Shown here one piece after another: positions 8,955 to 16,877 of a stretch of 64,000 nt of DNA; within the stretch, counting starts at the first letter, position 1; each line of letters begins with the position of its first letter. The DNA lies in assembly GCF_000429685.1 (NCBI RefSeq), contig NZ_AUCI01000001.1, positions 1-64,000 on the forward strand, in the 5' to 3' direction. A model generated the notes under the pieces. That model saw nothing but the letters and a program-made list of their open reading frames with translations, was not told the DNA's origin and ran no database searches. The DNA is from Salibacterium aidingense DSM 18341 (GTDB taxonomy: Bacteria; Bacillota; Bacilli; Bacillales; Marinococcaceae). The translations under genes and the position numbers were made by a program.

Positions 8955-9131
8955 ATTTGCCCTTATAATATATGAGTATTCAAAAAATTTCAATACAACT
9001 TTTCTTAATTCTTTATTTCCCGGCAGTAGTAAAATGCCTGAAAATCCTTCTATATCAGTGAATCTAAAAGAAAGAAGCGGGAATTATAAAGGTTCTCTAT
9101 ATCTTTTATCAGTCGTTTTAATCAATGAGAT

Positions 9132-9854
9132 TTATCCTTCCGTCCCAAAGTCTTCCTGCAGGCTTTCTGTGATCGACCTTTCCACACTTTCTAGATGTTC
9201 GGCCATATAATGTTGGGCTTGATCCACCTTTCTTGCCTGAACAGCTCCCACTATCTTTACATGTTCATCCACAGACTTCACCGGCCTGCTCGGTATTTTC
9301 ATAGATTGAAGCCGTGATTCCTGAAGTAAATCAATCAAGTTATGCATGACGTGAATCAGGACTGTATTGCCAGACAAGTGAGCTAACGCGAGATGAAATT
9401 TCTGGTCCAGTTCGGCCAGATTGTGGTGATCATTTTTATTTTTCGTTTCACCTTTTGCTTCTTCTACAATACCAGCCAGTTCATTTACCTGGGACGGTGA
9501 CGCATGTTCGATGGCCCATTCCACAGCACTGTTTTCTAAAATTTTTCGTATCGCAAACAAATCCTTCAGTTGATCCGTGGAGACAAAGAAAAAAGAAGCC
9601 ATTTTACTGATTTGATATTCTTCTGAGGCAACAAATATACCTGTTCCATGCTTTATGGTTATATAGCCATAAGCCTCCAGAATTTTATAAGCTTCTCTCA
9701 CTGTATTGCGGCTCACCTTTAAATTGGCGGCCATTTCTCTTTCGCCGGGAAGCTTTTGGTTTACTTTATATTTTCCTTCCACAATAAACTGTTTAATATA
9801 GTCAGCGGCCCTCTCCGAAATTCCTTTTCTTTCAAACTCAAACGATTCAAACAT
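9132..9854 (-). CDS. GntR-family regulator, FCD type (probable regulator of suyAB)
   Basis: A 240-aa regulator with an N-terminal GntR winged helix (GEREMAANLKVSRNTVREAYKI, about residues 35-60) and a helical FCD ligand domain (DLFAIRKILENSAVEWA; LDQKFHLALAHLSGN; later EHVKIV with metal-ligand-type His). The ATG at 9854 follows GGGGAG; a longer frame from 9905 would run through the operator-like sequence at 9895-9904 and is rejected. FCD regulators usually sense small carboxylates, so sulfolactate or sulfopyruvate is a fair guess. It sits directly upstream of suyAB on the same strand. Confidence 0.85.
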   Translation of the reverse strand: MFESFEFERKGISERAADYIKQFIVEGKYKVNQKLPGEREMAANLKVSRNTVREAYKILEAYGYITIKHGTGIFVASEEYQISKMASFFFVSTDQLKDLFAIRKILENSAVEWAIEHASPSQVNELAGIVEEAKGETKNKNDHHNLAELDQKFHLALAHLSGNTVLIHVMHNLIDLLQESRLQSMKIPSRPVKSVDEHVKIVGAVQARKVDQAQHYMAEHLESVERSITESLQEDFGTEG

Positions 9855-9894
9855 TAGAAGAACTCCCCTTTCCGGTTTACAAAATTGGATGATA

Positions 9895-9904
9895 GACCCA
9901 ACCA
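9895..9904. promoter_or_regulatory. second copy of the GACCCAACCA operator half-site
   Basis: An exact ten-base match to the right half of the inverted repeat in the suyA promoter. It lies 41 bp upstream of the GntR start, suggesting autoregulation. Confidence 0.4.
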
Positions 9905-10173
9905 CTTTATTAATTATTACTATATCAAAAATGAAAAATTCCTGCTAATTTCTATTTAAATTAATGATTACTTTTTATTGTTAATCCTAATATATTAACT
10001 AGAAACATATTTTTCCCCGTTGAACACCAGCAAGGGAATATTTGTTAAAAAAGATAGTATTTATTACTTTTACTGATAAATAATATAAAAAACCTTCATA
10101 ACCACTGCTGCTGATCTTGTGCTATGGTACGTTTAATCATTCTTTTAACGTATGGAAGAAGGAGGGATGTTTT
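9905..10173. other. AT-rich divergent intergenic region
   Basis: Very AT-rich DNA between the GntR gene (minus) and the exporter gene (plus). Promoters for both must lie here, but I see no hexamer pair I would defend and no strong hairpin. No ORF with a ribosome site is present. Confidence 0.5.
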
Positions 10174-11214
10174 ATGCTGTCCGGGCAGCGTATTCCATAT
10201 GGGGCAGAGCATTCTGCCGCGGTGAAAAAAGAAAAAGCCCTGGGCCTTTATCAAGGGATCCTCTTAACCTTTATTCTGGCTATGCTGGCAAACAGCTTAG
10301 CAAGCCTTCCATTTTTCTCTATTTTAGGTGTTATGATTATCGCTATATTGCTGGGCATGACCTGGAAAGCAAGTATGGATATTCCCGTGCATGCGGCTGC
10401 CGGCATTACCTTCAGCAGCAAATACATTTTGCGTGGCGGTATTATATTGCTGGGTGTCCGTTTAAATTTAATGACGATCGTCGATATGGGCTTTACCATT
10501 TTGCTTATCGATGCTCTCGTCATTGCCGGCACCCTGAGCTTTATTGTTTACCTGGGACACGTGTTGAACGTCAACAAAGGGCTCACTCTTTTAATCGGAG
10601 TTGGAACAGCTATCTGCGGAGCAGCCGCTATTGTGGCTGTGGCTCCGCTATTAAAGGGAAGTGACAGGGGAAATGCCCCCCTTGCTGTAGCCTGTATTGC
10701 CATTCTCGGAACCGTCGGCGCCCTTGGATTTATTGCCCTGTATCCTTTTCTTGATCTGACCAATGAATCGTACGGTATTCTCGTTGGTTCCACCCTGCAT
10801 GAATTAGCTCATGTGGTGGCGGCATCCGTTCCGGGAGGTGACATCAGCAGCGAATCGGCCATCGTTGTCAAGCTTGGAAGGGTGCTGATGCTGGTGCCTG
10901 TGGCTTTTCTGTTATCCATTATCTTTAATAACAGTACCCAAGAACGGACAAAAATAAAGGACATCCCATTTCCCTGGTTTATTATAGGATTTTTAGCCAT
11001 GAGCATCATCAATACGACAGGAGTATTTACCGCTGCGGTGCAGGATTTTCTCACGACCTCCAGTGTTTATTTGATGGCCATGGGGATGGCCGGTTTAGGG
11101 CTGAGCATGAACTACCGTGATTTTCAGAAGGCAGGATTGCGCCCTGTCATTGTAGGAGTCCTTGGCTCTATCTTTATTGTTCTTCTCGGCAGCATCCTCC
11201 TGCTTTTGATATGA
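10174..11214 (+). CDS. YeiH/UPF0324-family membrane exporter, probably for sulfite
   Basis: A 346-aa protein with about ten membrane segments, of the putative sulfate exporter family that includes E. coli YeiH and the SuyZ proteins of sulfonate degraders. Typical stretches are SSKYILRGGIILLGVRLN, GVGTAICGAAAIVA and LVGSTLHELAHVVAA. The ATG at 10174 follows AGGAGGG. Sulfo-lyase activity releases sulfite, which is toxic; an exporter divergent from the suyAB-gntR block and followed by a YeiE/CysL-type LysR gene fits sulfite removal. The transported ion is inferred from context. Confidence 0.82.
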   Translation: MLSGQRIPYGAEHSAAVKKEKALGLYQGILLTFILAMLANSLASLPFFSILGVMIIAILLGMTWKASMDIPVHAAAGITFSSKYILRGGIILLGVRLNLMTIVDMGFTILLIDALVIAGTLSFIVYLGHVLNVNKGLTLLIGVGTAICGAAAIVAVAPLLKGSDRGNAPLAVACIAILGTVGALGFIALYPFLDLTNESYGILVGSTLHELAHVVAASVPGGDISSESAIVVKLGRVLMLVPVAFLLSIIFNNSTQERTKIKDIPFPWFIIGFLAMSIINTTGVFTAAVQDFLTTSSVYLMAMGMAGLGLSMNYRDFQKAGLRPVIVGVLGSIFIVLLGSILLLLI

Positions 11215-11238
11215 TAAAAGAAAGAAGGAGGCTGGGAC

Positions 11239-12156
11239 ATGAATCTAGAACACTTGAAAGCCTTTTATATTCTAGCGAATCATCAAAACTTCTCGGCAAC
11301 AGCCAAAATTTTACACCTAGCCCAACCGACGGTCAGCCTGCAGATTAAAAACCTGGAGCAGGCCCTCGATGCAACATTGTTTGAGCGTACCACAAAAAGT
11401 GTGAAGTTAACTCCCTCCGGCGAAATCCTGTACAAATATGCCGATCAGATCTTTTCCTTAGTAAGACAGACAGAAAAGGAACTGGATATGCTGTCGGAAA
11501 CGATTCATGGGGATCTGAATATCGGAGCCAGTTTAACCATCGGAGAACATATCCTTCCTTATGTTTTAGGCCGTTTTCGTAAAGAATTTCCTCATATCCA
11601 TTTGAACCTGAAAGTATATAACTCCGAACAGATCATGGAGCATCTCGGCAATGATGAAATTGATCTGGGCTTTATTGAATCCACAAAATCCTATCCGGAC
11701 TATAATCAGCTTGCTTTTTTAGAAGATGAGCTGGTCGTGACAGCTTCTGCCTCCTCGTCTTCTCCGGTTAACCCGCAAAAACAGGAAATATGGCCGGAAG
11801 AACTGTTTGATTTTCCTATTATTATGCGGGAGCGGGGCTCCGGTACCCGTCAGGTTGTAGAAAATCATCTCCAAAACCACGGCCTGGATCCCGGAAAACT
11901 GGATGTGATTATGGAGCTCGAGCATACGGAATCGATCAAATCCGCCGTCGAATCCGGACTGGGTATTATGATCATTTCAAAAAATGCCATAAAAAAAGAG
12001 TTAAAACTTGGCACGCTGCGACAGATCCCTATCCACGGCATCCGGCTCCGCCGTTTCTTTCATGCCGTTTATAAACAGGAAAAGCTCACCCTGCCAAGTG
12101 AATCTTTCTTATCCTTTATACAAAACTACTATCTGGAAGAGAAATTCCATCTTTAA
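11239..12156 (+). CDS. LysR-family regulator, YeiE/CysL type
   Basis: A 305-aa LysR regulator, 24 bp after the exporter gene and probably cotranscribed. The winged helix covers about residues 1-60 (SATAKILHLAQPTVSLQIKN) and the effector domain follows (GDLNIGASLTIGEHILPYVL; RERGSGTRQVVENHL). The latter stretch is typical of the YeiE/CysL group, whose members govern sulfur genes; YeiE has been linked to sulfite. The pairing with a YeiH-type exporter repeats the E. coli yeiE-yeiH arrangement. Likely senses sulfite or a related sulfur compound and controls export; not proven. Confidence 0.82.
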   Translation: MNLEHLKAFYILANHQNFSATAKILHLAQPTVSLQIKNLEQALDATLFERTTKSVKLTPSGEILYKYADQIFSLVRQTEKELDMLSETIHGDLNIGASLTIGEHILPYVLGRFRKEFPHIHLNLKVYNSEQIMEHLGNDEIDLGFIESTKSYPDYNQLAFLEDELVVTASASSSSPVNPQKQEIWPEELFDFPIIMRERGSGTRQVVENHLQNHGLDPGKLDVIMELEHTESIKSAVESGLGIMIISKNAIKKELKLGTLRQIPIHGIRLRRFFHAVYKQEKLTLPSESFLSFIQNYYLEEKFHL

Positions 12157-12236
12157 GAAACAGAGCTTGGGAAAACCGCTCAAGCACGGCAGCCATCTGA
12201 TTCACTCCTGCGTCTTGAAGGGACTGCCATAAAAAG

Positions 12237-12398
12237 TGGTGGACAGTGCAACGAAGTTATTTTACGCTGGTCGGTTCCATGTATGGGTTGGAGGACAGCA
12301 GGGTTCTCCTTTTTCTGTTTGTGGTTTCAAAGAGCATTTGGAGGACACTACTTCTCGATTCGTTCCCGCTGATGGGTTCAAAAACGATATGGAGGATG
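12237..12398 (+). repeat. four degenerate repeats of about 51 bp
   Basis: The core TGGAGGACA (variants TGGTGGACA and TGGAGGATG) recurs at 12237, 12289, 12339 and 12390, spacing 52, 50 and 51 bp. In the last three units GGTTC or GGTTTC precedes it by about 15 bp. The bases between are mostly not conserved. Minus-strand open frames read through it, encoding repeats like VLQMLFE, but there is no ribosome site. The rest of the gap 12157-12576 shows no gene. Confidence 0.5.
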
Positions 12399-12534
12399 CT
12401 AAGTACATCAATCTGTTGATTAACGGCCTCCACCACTCTCCCTGGAAAAGGGGAAGGGTCTGAAAAAGCAATGTTCAACTGACTTCGGAATAAGCACCTC
12501 TGCGGCATTTAAGGAATTTTTCTATCAAGCAAAT

Positions 12535-12565
12535 GGAGACACTCCTTTCTTAAAAGAGTGCCTCC
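12535..12565. terminator. hairpin between convergent genes
   Basis: GGAGACACTC pairs with GAGTGCCTCC (one mismatch) around an 11-nt loop. It lies just beyond the stop of the Gfo/Idh/MocA gene and after the LysR gene on the opposite strand. The T-richer side is on the plus strand (TTCTTCT), so it is at best a weak terminator. Confidence 0.4.
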
Positions 12566-12576
12566 TTCTTCTACCC

Positions 12577-13779
12577 TTATTTCACCTGAACCTGTTGCAG
12601 CATGTCGTGGATATCCACGACTTCCCCTGTCTTGATGGAGCGTTCCGCTGCTTCTCCTATCACAATGGACCAGAATCCTTCTTCTGCTGTAGCGGTGGAC
12701 CTGGTATCGCCCTGTATATTATCAATAAAATATTTGTGTTCATAGTACGTCGCTCCGTTGTGCCCGCTGTCCTGAATGACCTTGGGATAACAGGGGGAGC
12801 CGACCCGGGCTGTCCCATTTTCGCCGCTCAACACTTCCATATGGGTGGACGGTCGTTCCAGGGGCAGAAAGTCTTCGTTTTCATAAGCCTTCAACCTTCC
12901 CTGGCTTCCGCACAAGGTGATTTCTTCGTAAAACATCGGAGCAAACATACATAAGTTAAACTGGGCTTTCATTCCGTTTTCGTATTTCACTGTGACAAAC
13001 GCGTCATCAATAATGTCAGCGTCCTGTCCATCATAGTGAAAATCACGGAAATTAACGTCCATGTCCCCCACCGCATAGACACTGACCGGTTTGGACTGGG
13101 CGAATAAATTCATCAGATCGAAATAGTGACAGCATTTTTCCACAAGGGTCCCGCCGGAGTATTTGGCAAACTTGTTCCATTGATTGACTTTATCTAAAAA
13201 TGGGATGCGGTGTTCCATGATGCTGATCGTTTTAATATCTCCAATCGTTTTTCTTTCCAGAGCTTCATGCACCGCTTCCCTGTAAATTGCCTTATACCGG
13301 TATTGCAGTCCGATTTGGAATACAGCTTGATACTTCTCCGCCATTTCTTTCAGTTCGACCGCATCTTCTAAGGTCGTCGCCATCGGTTTTTCCAACATAA
13401 TATGCTTGCCGGATTTGACGGCTTCTTTTACAATCTCCAGGTGAGTGAAGTTGGGGGTGCAGATAATTAAACCATCTGAGGCCGGATCCATACAGGCTTC
13501 CTGCAAGGAATCGTACACGACCAGGCCGCGCCCCGGGAATTCCTTTTCAAACATTTCCTTCGTGTTCTGCCGGCTGTCTGAGTTGCTGTCATAAATGCCA
13601 TGGATCCCCCCCCGGCCTTCCAGCATCGTCACTCTAATATGCTCCTGCCCGATCATTCCTGCACCGATAATCGTAAATTTCCAATTCCGTTGTGTCTCTG
13701 CAAAAATATATTTATCTTTGTCTAACAAATGATCCGATTTAAAAAAGCTGCTGTAATAGTTGGTGCTGCCCTGCTGCAT
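12577..13779 (-). CDS. Gfo/Idh/MocA-family oxidoreductase, possible NAD-dependent sulfoquinovosidase
   Basis: A 400-aa enzyme with an N-terminal Rossmann domain (FTIIGAGMIGQEHI near residue 33; IICTPNFTH; EKPMATTLEDAVELK with the family Lys) and a C-terminal beta-sheet domain (GGTLVEKCCHYFDLMN, with the His typical of the catalytic region). The ATG at 13779 has AGAAGGAGG at seven bases; an upstream GTG is too close. It is the last gene of the sulfoquinovose operon. The operon has no GH31 sulfoquinovosidase, and a Gfo/Idh/MocA-like family (GH188, SqgA) is known to open sulfoquinovosides with NAD, so that role is attractive. It could instead be a sugar dehydrogenase. Confidence 0.7.
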   Translation of the reverse strand: MQQGSTNYYSSFFKSDHLLDKDKYIFAETQRNWKFTIIGAGMIGQEHIRVTMLEGRGGIHGIYDSNSDSRQNTKEMFEKEFPGRGLVVYDSLQEACMDPASDGLIICTPNFTHLEIVKEAVKSGKHIMLEKPMATTLEDAVELKEMAEKYQAVFQIGLQYRYKAIYREAVHEALERKTIGDIKTISIMEHRIPFLDKVNQWNKFAKYSGGTLVEKCCHYFDLMNLFAQSKPVSVYAVGDMDVNFRDFHYDGQDADIIDDAFVTVKYENGMKAQFNLCMFAPMFYEEITLCGSQGRLKAYENEDFLPLERPSTHMEVLSGENGTARVGSPCYPKVIQDSGHNGATYYEHKYFIDNIQGDTRSTATAEEGFWSIVIGEAAERSIKTGEVVDIHDMLQQVQVK

Positions 13780-13804
13780 CAGCACGCCTCCTTCTCCCCT
13801 GTCG

Positions 13805-15232
13805 TTATAAATTAAATACGATGAGCCGTTCTTCCGTCATTTCCCGTATCGCATATTTCGGGCCTTCTTTTCCATTTCCGCTTTGTTTCACCCCGCCGTA
13901 CGGCATATGATCCACGCGATACCCAGGGGTGTCATTGATGATTAACCCGCCGACTTCCATTTCATTGGACGCTTTCATCGCAAAATCCAGAGAATTGGTG
14001 AACACCCCGGCCTGAAGCCCATATTTTGAATCATTCACCCGCTGGATCACTTCTTCCTCCGAGGAATACACAGCAACAGAGACGATTGGTCCAAATACTT
14101 CTTCTTTGCAAACTTTCATGTCATCCTGAATATTGGTGAGTATCGTTGGTTCATAAAAAGGGCCGTTTCTTATGCCGCCTGTCAGCACGTCCGCCCCGGC
14201 TTCGACCGCTTCTGAAACCCATCTTTCCACACGGATGGCTTCGCTTTCCGAAATCATTGGACCAACATCTGTTGTTTCCTTCCCCGGGTCTCCTGTTGTT
14301 AATTTTTCCGTTTCCTGTTTCAACTGCTGCACGAACGTGTCGTAGACCTCCTTATGCACATAAATCCGCTGCACCGAAATGCAAACCTGCCCCGCATTGT
14401 TAAAACTTTTCTGAGCCAAAGCTTTAGCCGCCGTTTCAAGGTCGGCATCATGGTGAACCACGGCTGCTGAATTATTTCCAAGTTCGAGCATTACTTTTCG
14501 CAGGCCGGCCTTCGCCTGCAGATGGCTGCCTACTTCCGGACTTCCGGTAAAGGTATACATGTTCACATCGGGATTTCCGCAAAGCCAGTCCCCAATGTCC
14601 GATCCGGAGCCTGTTACCACATTCAGCCGTCCGGCAGGAAGTCCAGCTTCATCAAGTATTTCAGCAAGACGAATGGCGGAAAGAGGTGTGGCACTTGCCG
14701 GTTTCAGCACAACACTGTTGCCGGCAGCCAAAGCAGGGCCGACTTTATGGCAGACTAAATTAAGCGGGACGTTAAAAGGGGTAATGGCTGCTACGACACC
14801 CACAGGCACCCGTTTTGTAAAGGCCTGCCGGTTTTCAGAGCCCAGTGCTGCTTCGACCGGCACGCCATGACCGCTGAGTCGTTTCGCTTCTTCTGCTGAA
14901 ATTTCCATCGTTTGCGCAGCCCGGATTACTTCTCCTTTCGATTCTTTTATCGGCTTGCCCACCTCGGCCACCAGAATGGAAGCTAGCTCCTCCTCGTTAT
15001 CCTTGATGAGCTCGGCGGCCTTTGTTAAAACTTCATAGCGCTCATAAGGCGTAAATGTCGTGTGATACGCCTTTTTGGCAGCGGCAGCTGCTTCATCCAC
15101 TTCTTCTTTGCCGGCGCTTGCCGTTTGTAAAAATACAGTCTGCGTAAATTTGTTATATACATCTTGTGTTTCCTCTGACGCTTTCCACTCGCCGCCTATG
15201 AACAATCCGGTTTTTATTATCGTTTTCGTCAT
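13805..15232 (-). CDS. aldehyde dehydrogenase, likely sulfolactaldehyde dehydrogenase
   Basis: A 475-aa NAD(P)-dependent aldehyde dehydrogenase of standard length. Visible motifs are TPFNVPLNLVCHKVGPALAA, the glycine-rich FTGSPEVGS, the Glu in MLELGNNS and the nucleophilic Cys in NNAGQVCISVQR, with EEVFGPIV and GGVKQSGNGKEG near the C-terminus. Its ATG overlaps the aldolase stop by four bases (ATGA), so the two are coupled. In sulfoglycolysis an enzyme of this family oxidises (S)-sulfolactaldehyde, released by the aldolase, to sulfolactate. The substrate is inferred from the operon. Confidence 0.78.
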   Translation of the reverse strand: MTKTIIKTGLFIGGEWKASEETQDVYNKFTQTVFLQTASAGKEEVDEAAAAAKKAYHTTFTPYERYEVLTKAAELIKDNEEELASILVAEVGKPIKESKGEVIRAAQTMEISAEEAKRLSGHGVPVEAALGSENRQAFTKRVPVGVVAAITPFNVPLNLVCHKVGPALAAGNSVVLKPASATPLSAIRLAEILDEAGLPAGRLNVVTGSGSDIGDWLCGNPDVNMYTFTGSPEVGSHLQAKAGLRKVMLELGNNSAAVVHHDADLETAAKALAQKSFNNAGQVCISVQRIYVHKEVYDTFVQQLKQETEKLTTGDPGKETTDVGPMISESEAIRVERWVSEAVEAGADVLTGGIRNGPFYEPTILTNIQDDMKVCKEEVFGPIVSVAVYSSEEEVIQRVNDSKYGLQAGVFTNSLDFAMKASNEMEVGGLIINDTPGYRVDHMPYGGVKQSGNGKEGPKYAIREMTEERLIVFNL

Positions 15233-16125
15233 GACAGTACCTCCTTTTCCTTCTCTTCCTGAAGCAAGCCCGCCGCTTTTCGATTGCTGTGAAAAATTCT
15301 GATTTTTTCCTTCACTTTTTCTTTCATAACTGTTTTTCCACGGCCCAGCGAGTGGGCCAGGACAATTTCATCCTTGTTTTCCTCGAAAATCTCCTGAACG
15401 CCCCGGGTGAAAGCCTGCCGCAGCTCTGTATCGACATTTATCTTGGCCACTCCGAGAGAAATAGCACGCTGGACCTGCGCATCCGGAACATCAGAACCGC
15501 CGTGCAGGACAACGGGCCGCCGGATTTCCCTTACAATGTCAGCCAGCCGTTCAAACCGAAGATTGGGCGTTTCTTTATAAATTCCATGGGCCGTCCCAAG
15601 AGACGCAGCTAAATAATCTACATTTGTCGCTTCGACAAACGCTTTGGCCTCTTCCGTCGTGGTAATCATAGCATCCTTTTCGTCCACCGTGATCTCATCT
15701 TCTGTCCCCCCGATTTTCCCGATCTCCCCTTCGGAGCCTATGTTCAAGGAAGCGGCGATGTCTGCTGTTTTTTTCGTTAAAGCCGTATTCTCTTCAAAGG
15801 AAAGGGCGGAGCCATCAAACATAACAGACTGGAAGCCGAGCTGAACGGCTCTCATCGTCTGCGTAAACTCTCTGCTATGGTCCAGATGAATACAAATAGG
15901 AACAGCTGCATGGCGTCCATACCAGTCAATCAGCATTTTCATAGGCTCCATGCCGATCGTTTGAATAACCTTCTGCCCCACTTGAATCATAATCGGGGCC
16001 TGCTCTTCTTCTGCTGCTTCGATGATCGCCTGAACTGTTTCTGCATTATGCGCACTAAATGCGCCGATGCCATATCCATTCGCAAAGGCATGGTCCAGCA
16101 TCGTTTTTCCATTCATAAAAGTCAT
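15229..16125 (-). CDS. class II aldolase of the fructose-bisphosphate aldolase family, likely sulfofructose-1-phosphate aldolase
   Basis: A 298-aa zinc aldolase. Metal ligands and active-site stretches are present: IHLDHSREF (two His in the zinc region), GSEGEIGKIGG (Glu), GTAHGIY and VVLHGGSDV (further His), and AKINVDTELR for phosphate binding. The ATG at 16125 follows AAAGGAGG; an upstream in-frame codon overlaps the regulator's stop. In a sulfo-EMP-type route this family splits 6-deoxy-6-sulfofructose 1-phosphate into DHAP and sulfolactaldehyde. An ordinary FBP or tagatose-bisphosphate aldolase would look alike; the neighbours decide. Confidence 0.75.
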   Translation of the reverse strand: MTFMNGKTMLDHAFANGYGIGAFSAHNAETVQAIIEAAEEEQAPIMIQVGQKVIQTIGMEPMKMLIDWYGRHAAVPICIHLDHSREFTQTMRAVQLGFQSVMFDGSALSFEENTALTKKTADIAASLNIGSEGEIGKIGGTEDEITVDEKDAMITTTEEAKAFVEATNVDYLAASLGTAHGIYKETPNLRFERLADIVREIRRPVVLHGGSDVPDAQVQRAISLGVAKINVDTELRQAFTRGVQEIFEENKDEIVLAHSLGRGKTVMKEKVKEKIRIFHSNRKAAGLLQEEKEKEVLS

Positions 16126-16142
16126 GCCGTCTCCTCCTTTCG

Positions 16143-16877
16143 TCATCGATTCAGTTCAATATCGTAATGATACTGATCGCTGCGGTATTTTGTTTTCGTG
16201 AATTCCATCGGGTGGTCATTCATCCCAAAGCTCAGCCGGGTCATCTCAAGCAATGCTTCCCCGGGCCGTATTCCAAGCAGATCTGCTTCGTGCTGGGTGG
16301 CGTTAATGGCAATGATTTTTTCTGATGCCTTTTTCAGAAAAATATTGTGATCTTCAAGGATTTCATAATACCTGGCCTCATTCAGGTCGTATTCCATTAA
16401 GATGCTGCCGATGGGATACGGCCAGCATGTTCGTTCCAGAGCCACAGGGACTTGATCGGCAAACCGGATACGTTCTACGAGTAAAATAGTGTCTTCTTCA
16501 TCGACTTCAAGCATTGTTTTCTCCGTATAAAGCTGATCGCTGAATTCTGCCCGGATCAGCTTCGAGCGTGGAGTCTGCCCTTTTTCCACCACTTCTTCGG
16601 CAAACCCTTTCAACCGGCCGAGACTGCCTACCAGCTTCTGCGGTTTTACAATCGTTCCTCTCCCCTGCGTTTTTTCCACCAGTCCTGTCTGTACAAGAAT
16701 AGAGATAGCCTGACGGATGGTGCTCCGGCTGACATCAAACTCTTTCATTAACTCCTGTTCCGTTGGAATCAAGGAATGAGCTTCCCATATTCCTTCTTGA
16801 ATCCGCTGGATTAAAATATCCTTAATCTGGAGATATAACGCTTCGTTTTTATTTTGATTTATCTTGTTCGAAGACAT
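16143..16877 (-). CDS. GntR-family regulator, HutC/UTRA type
   Basis: A 244-aa repressor-type regulator: GntR winged helix (IPTEQELMKEFDVSRSTIRQ, about residues 30-60) and a UTRA ligand domain (SLGRLKGFAEEV; LLVERIRFADQVPVALERT; GEALLEMTRL). The ATG at 16877 follows AAAGGAGG. It lies inside the operon and overlaps the end of the kinase gene by 29 bases. HutC-type regulators usually sense a sugar phosphate or the pathway's substrate, so sulfoquinovose, sulfofructose or its phosphate is plausible. A 9-bp inverted repeat in the operon leader (23304-23330) is a possible target. Confidence 0.85.
   Translation of the reverse strand: MSSNKINQNKNEALYLQIKDILIQRIQEGIWEAHSLIPTEQELMKEFDVSRSTIRQAISILVQTGLVEKTQGRGTIVKPQKLVGSLGRLKGFAEEVVEKGQTPRSKLIRAEFSDQLYTEKTMLEVDEEDTILLVERIRFADQVPVALERTCWPYPIGSILMEYDLNEARYYEILEDHNIFLKKASEKIIAINATQHEADLLGIRPGEALLEMTRLSFGMNDHPMEFTKTKYRSDQYHYDIELNR

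Noticed and set aside
12237-12398. CRISPR array
   Set aside because: Conserved cores are only about 9 bp and degenerate, and no cas gene is nearby.
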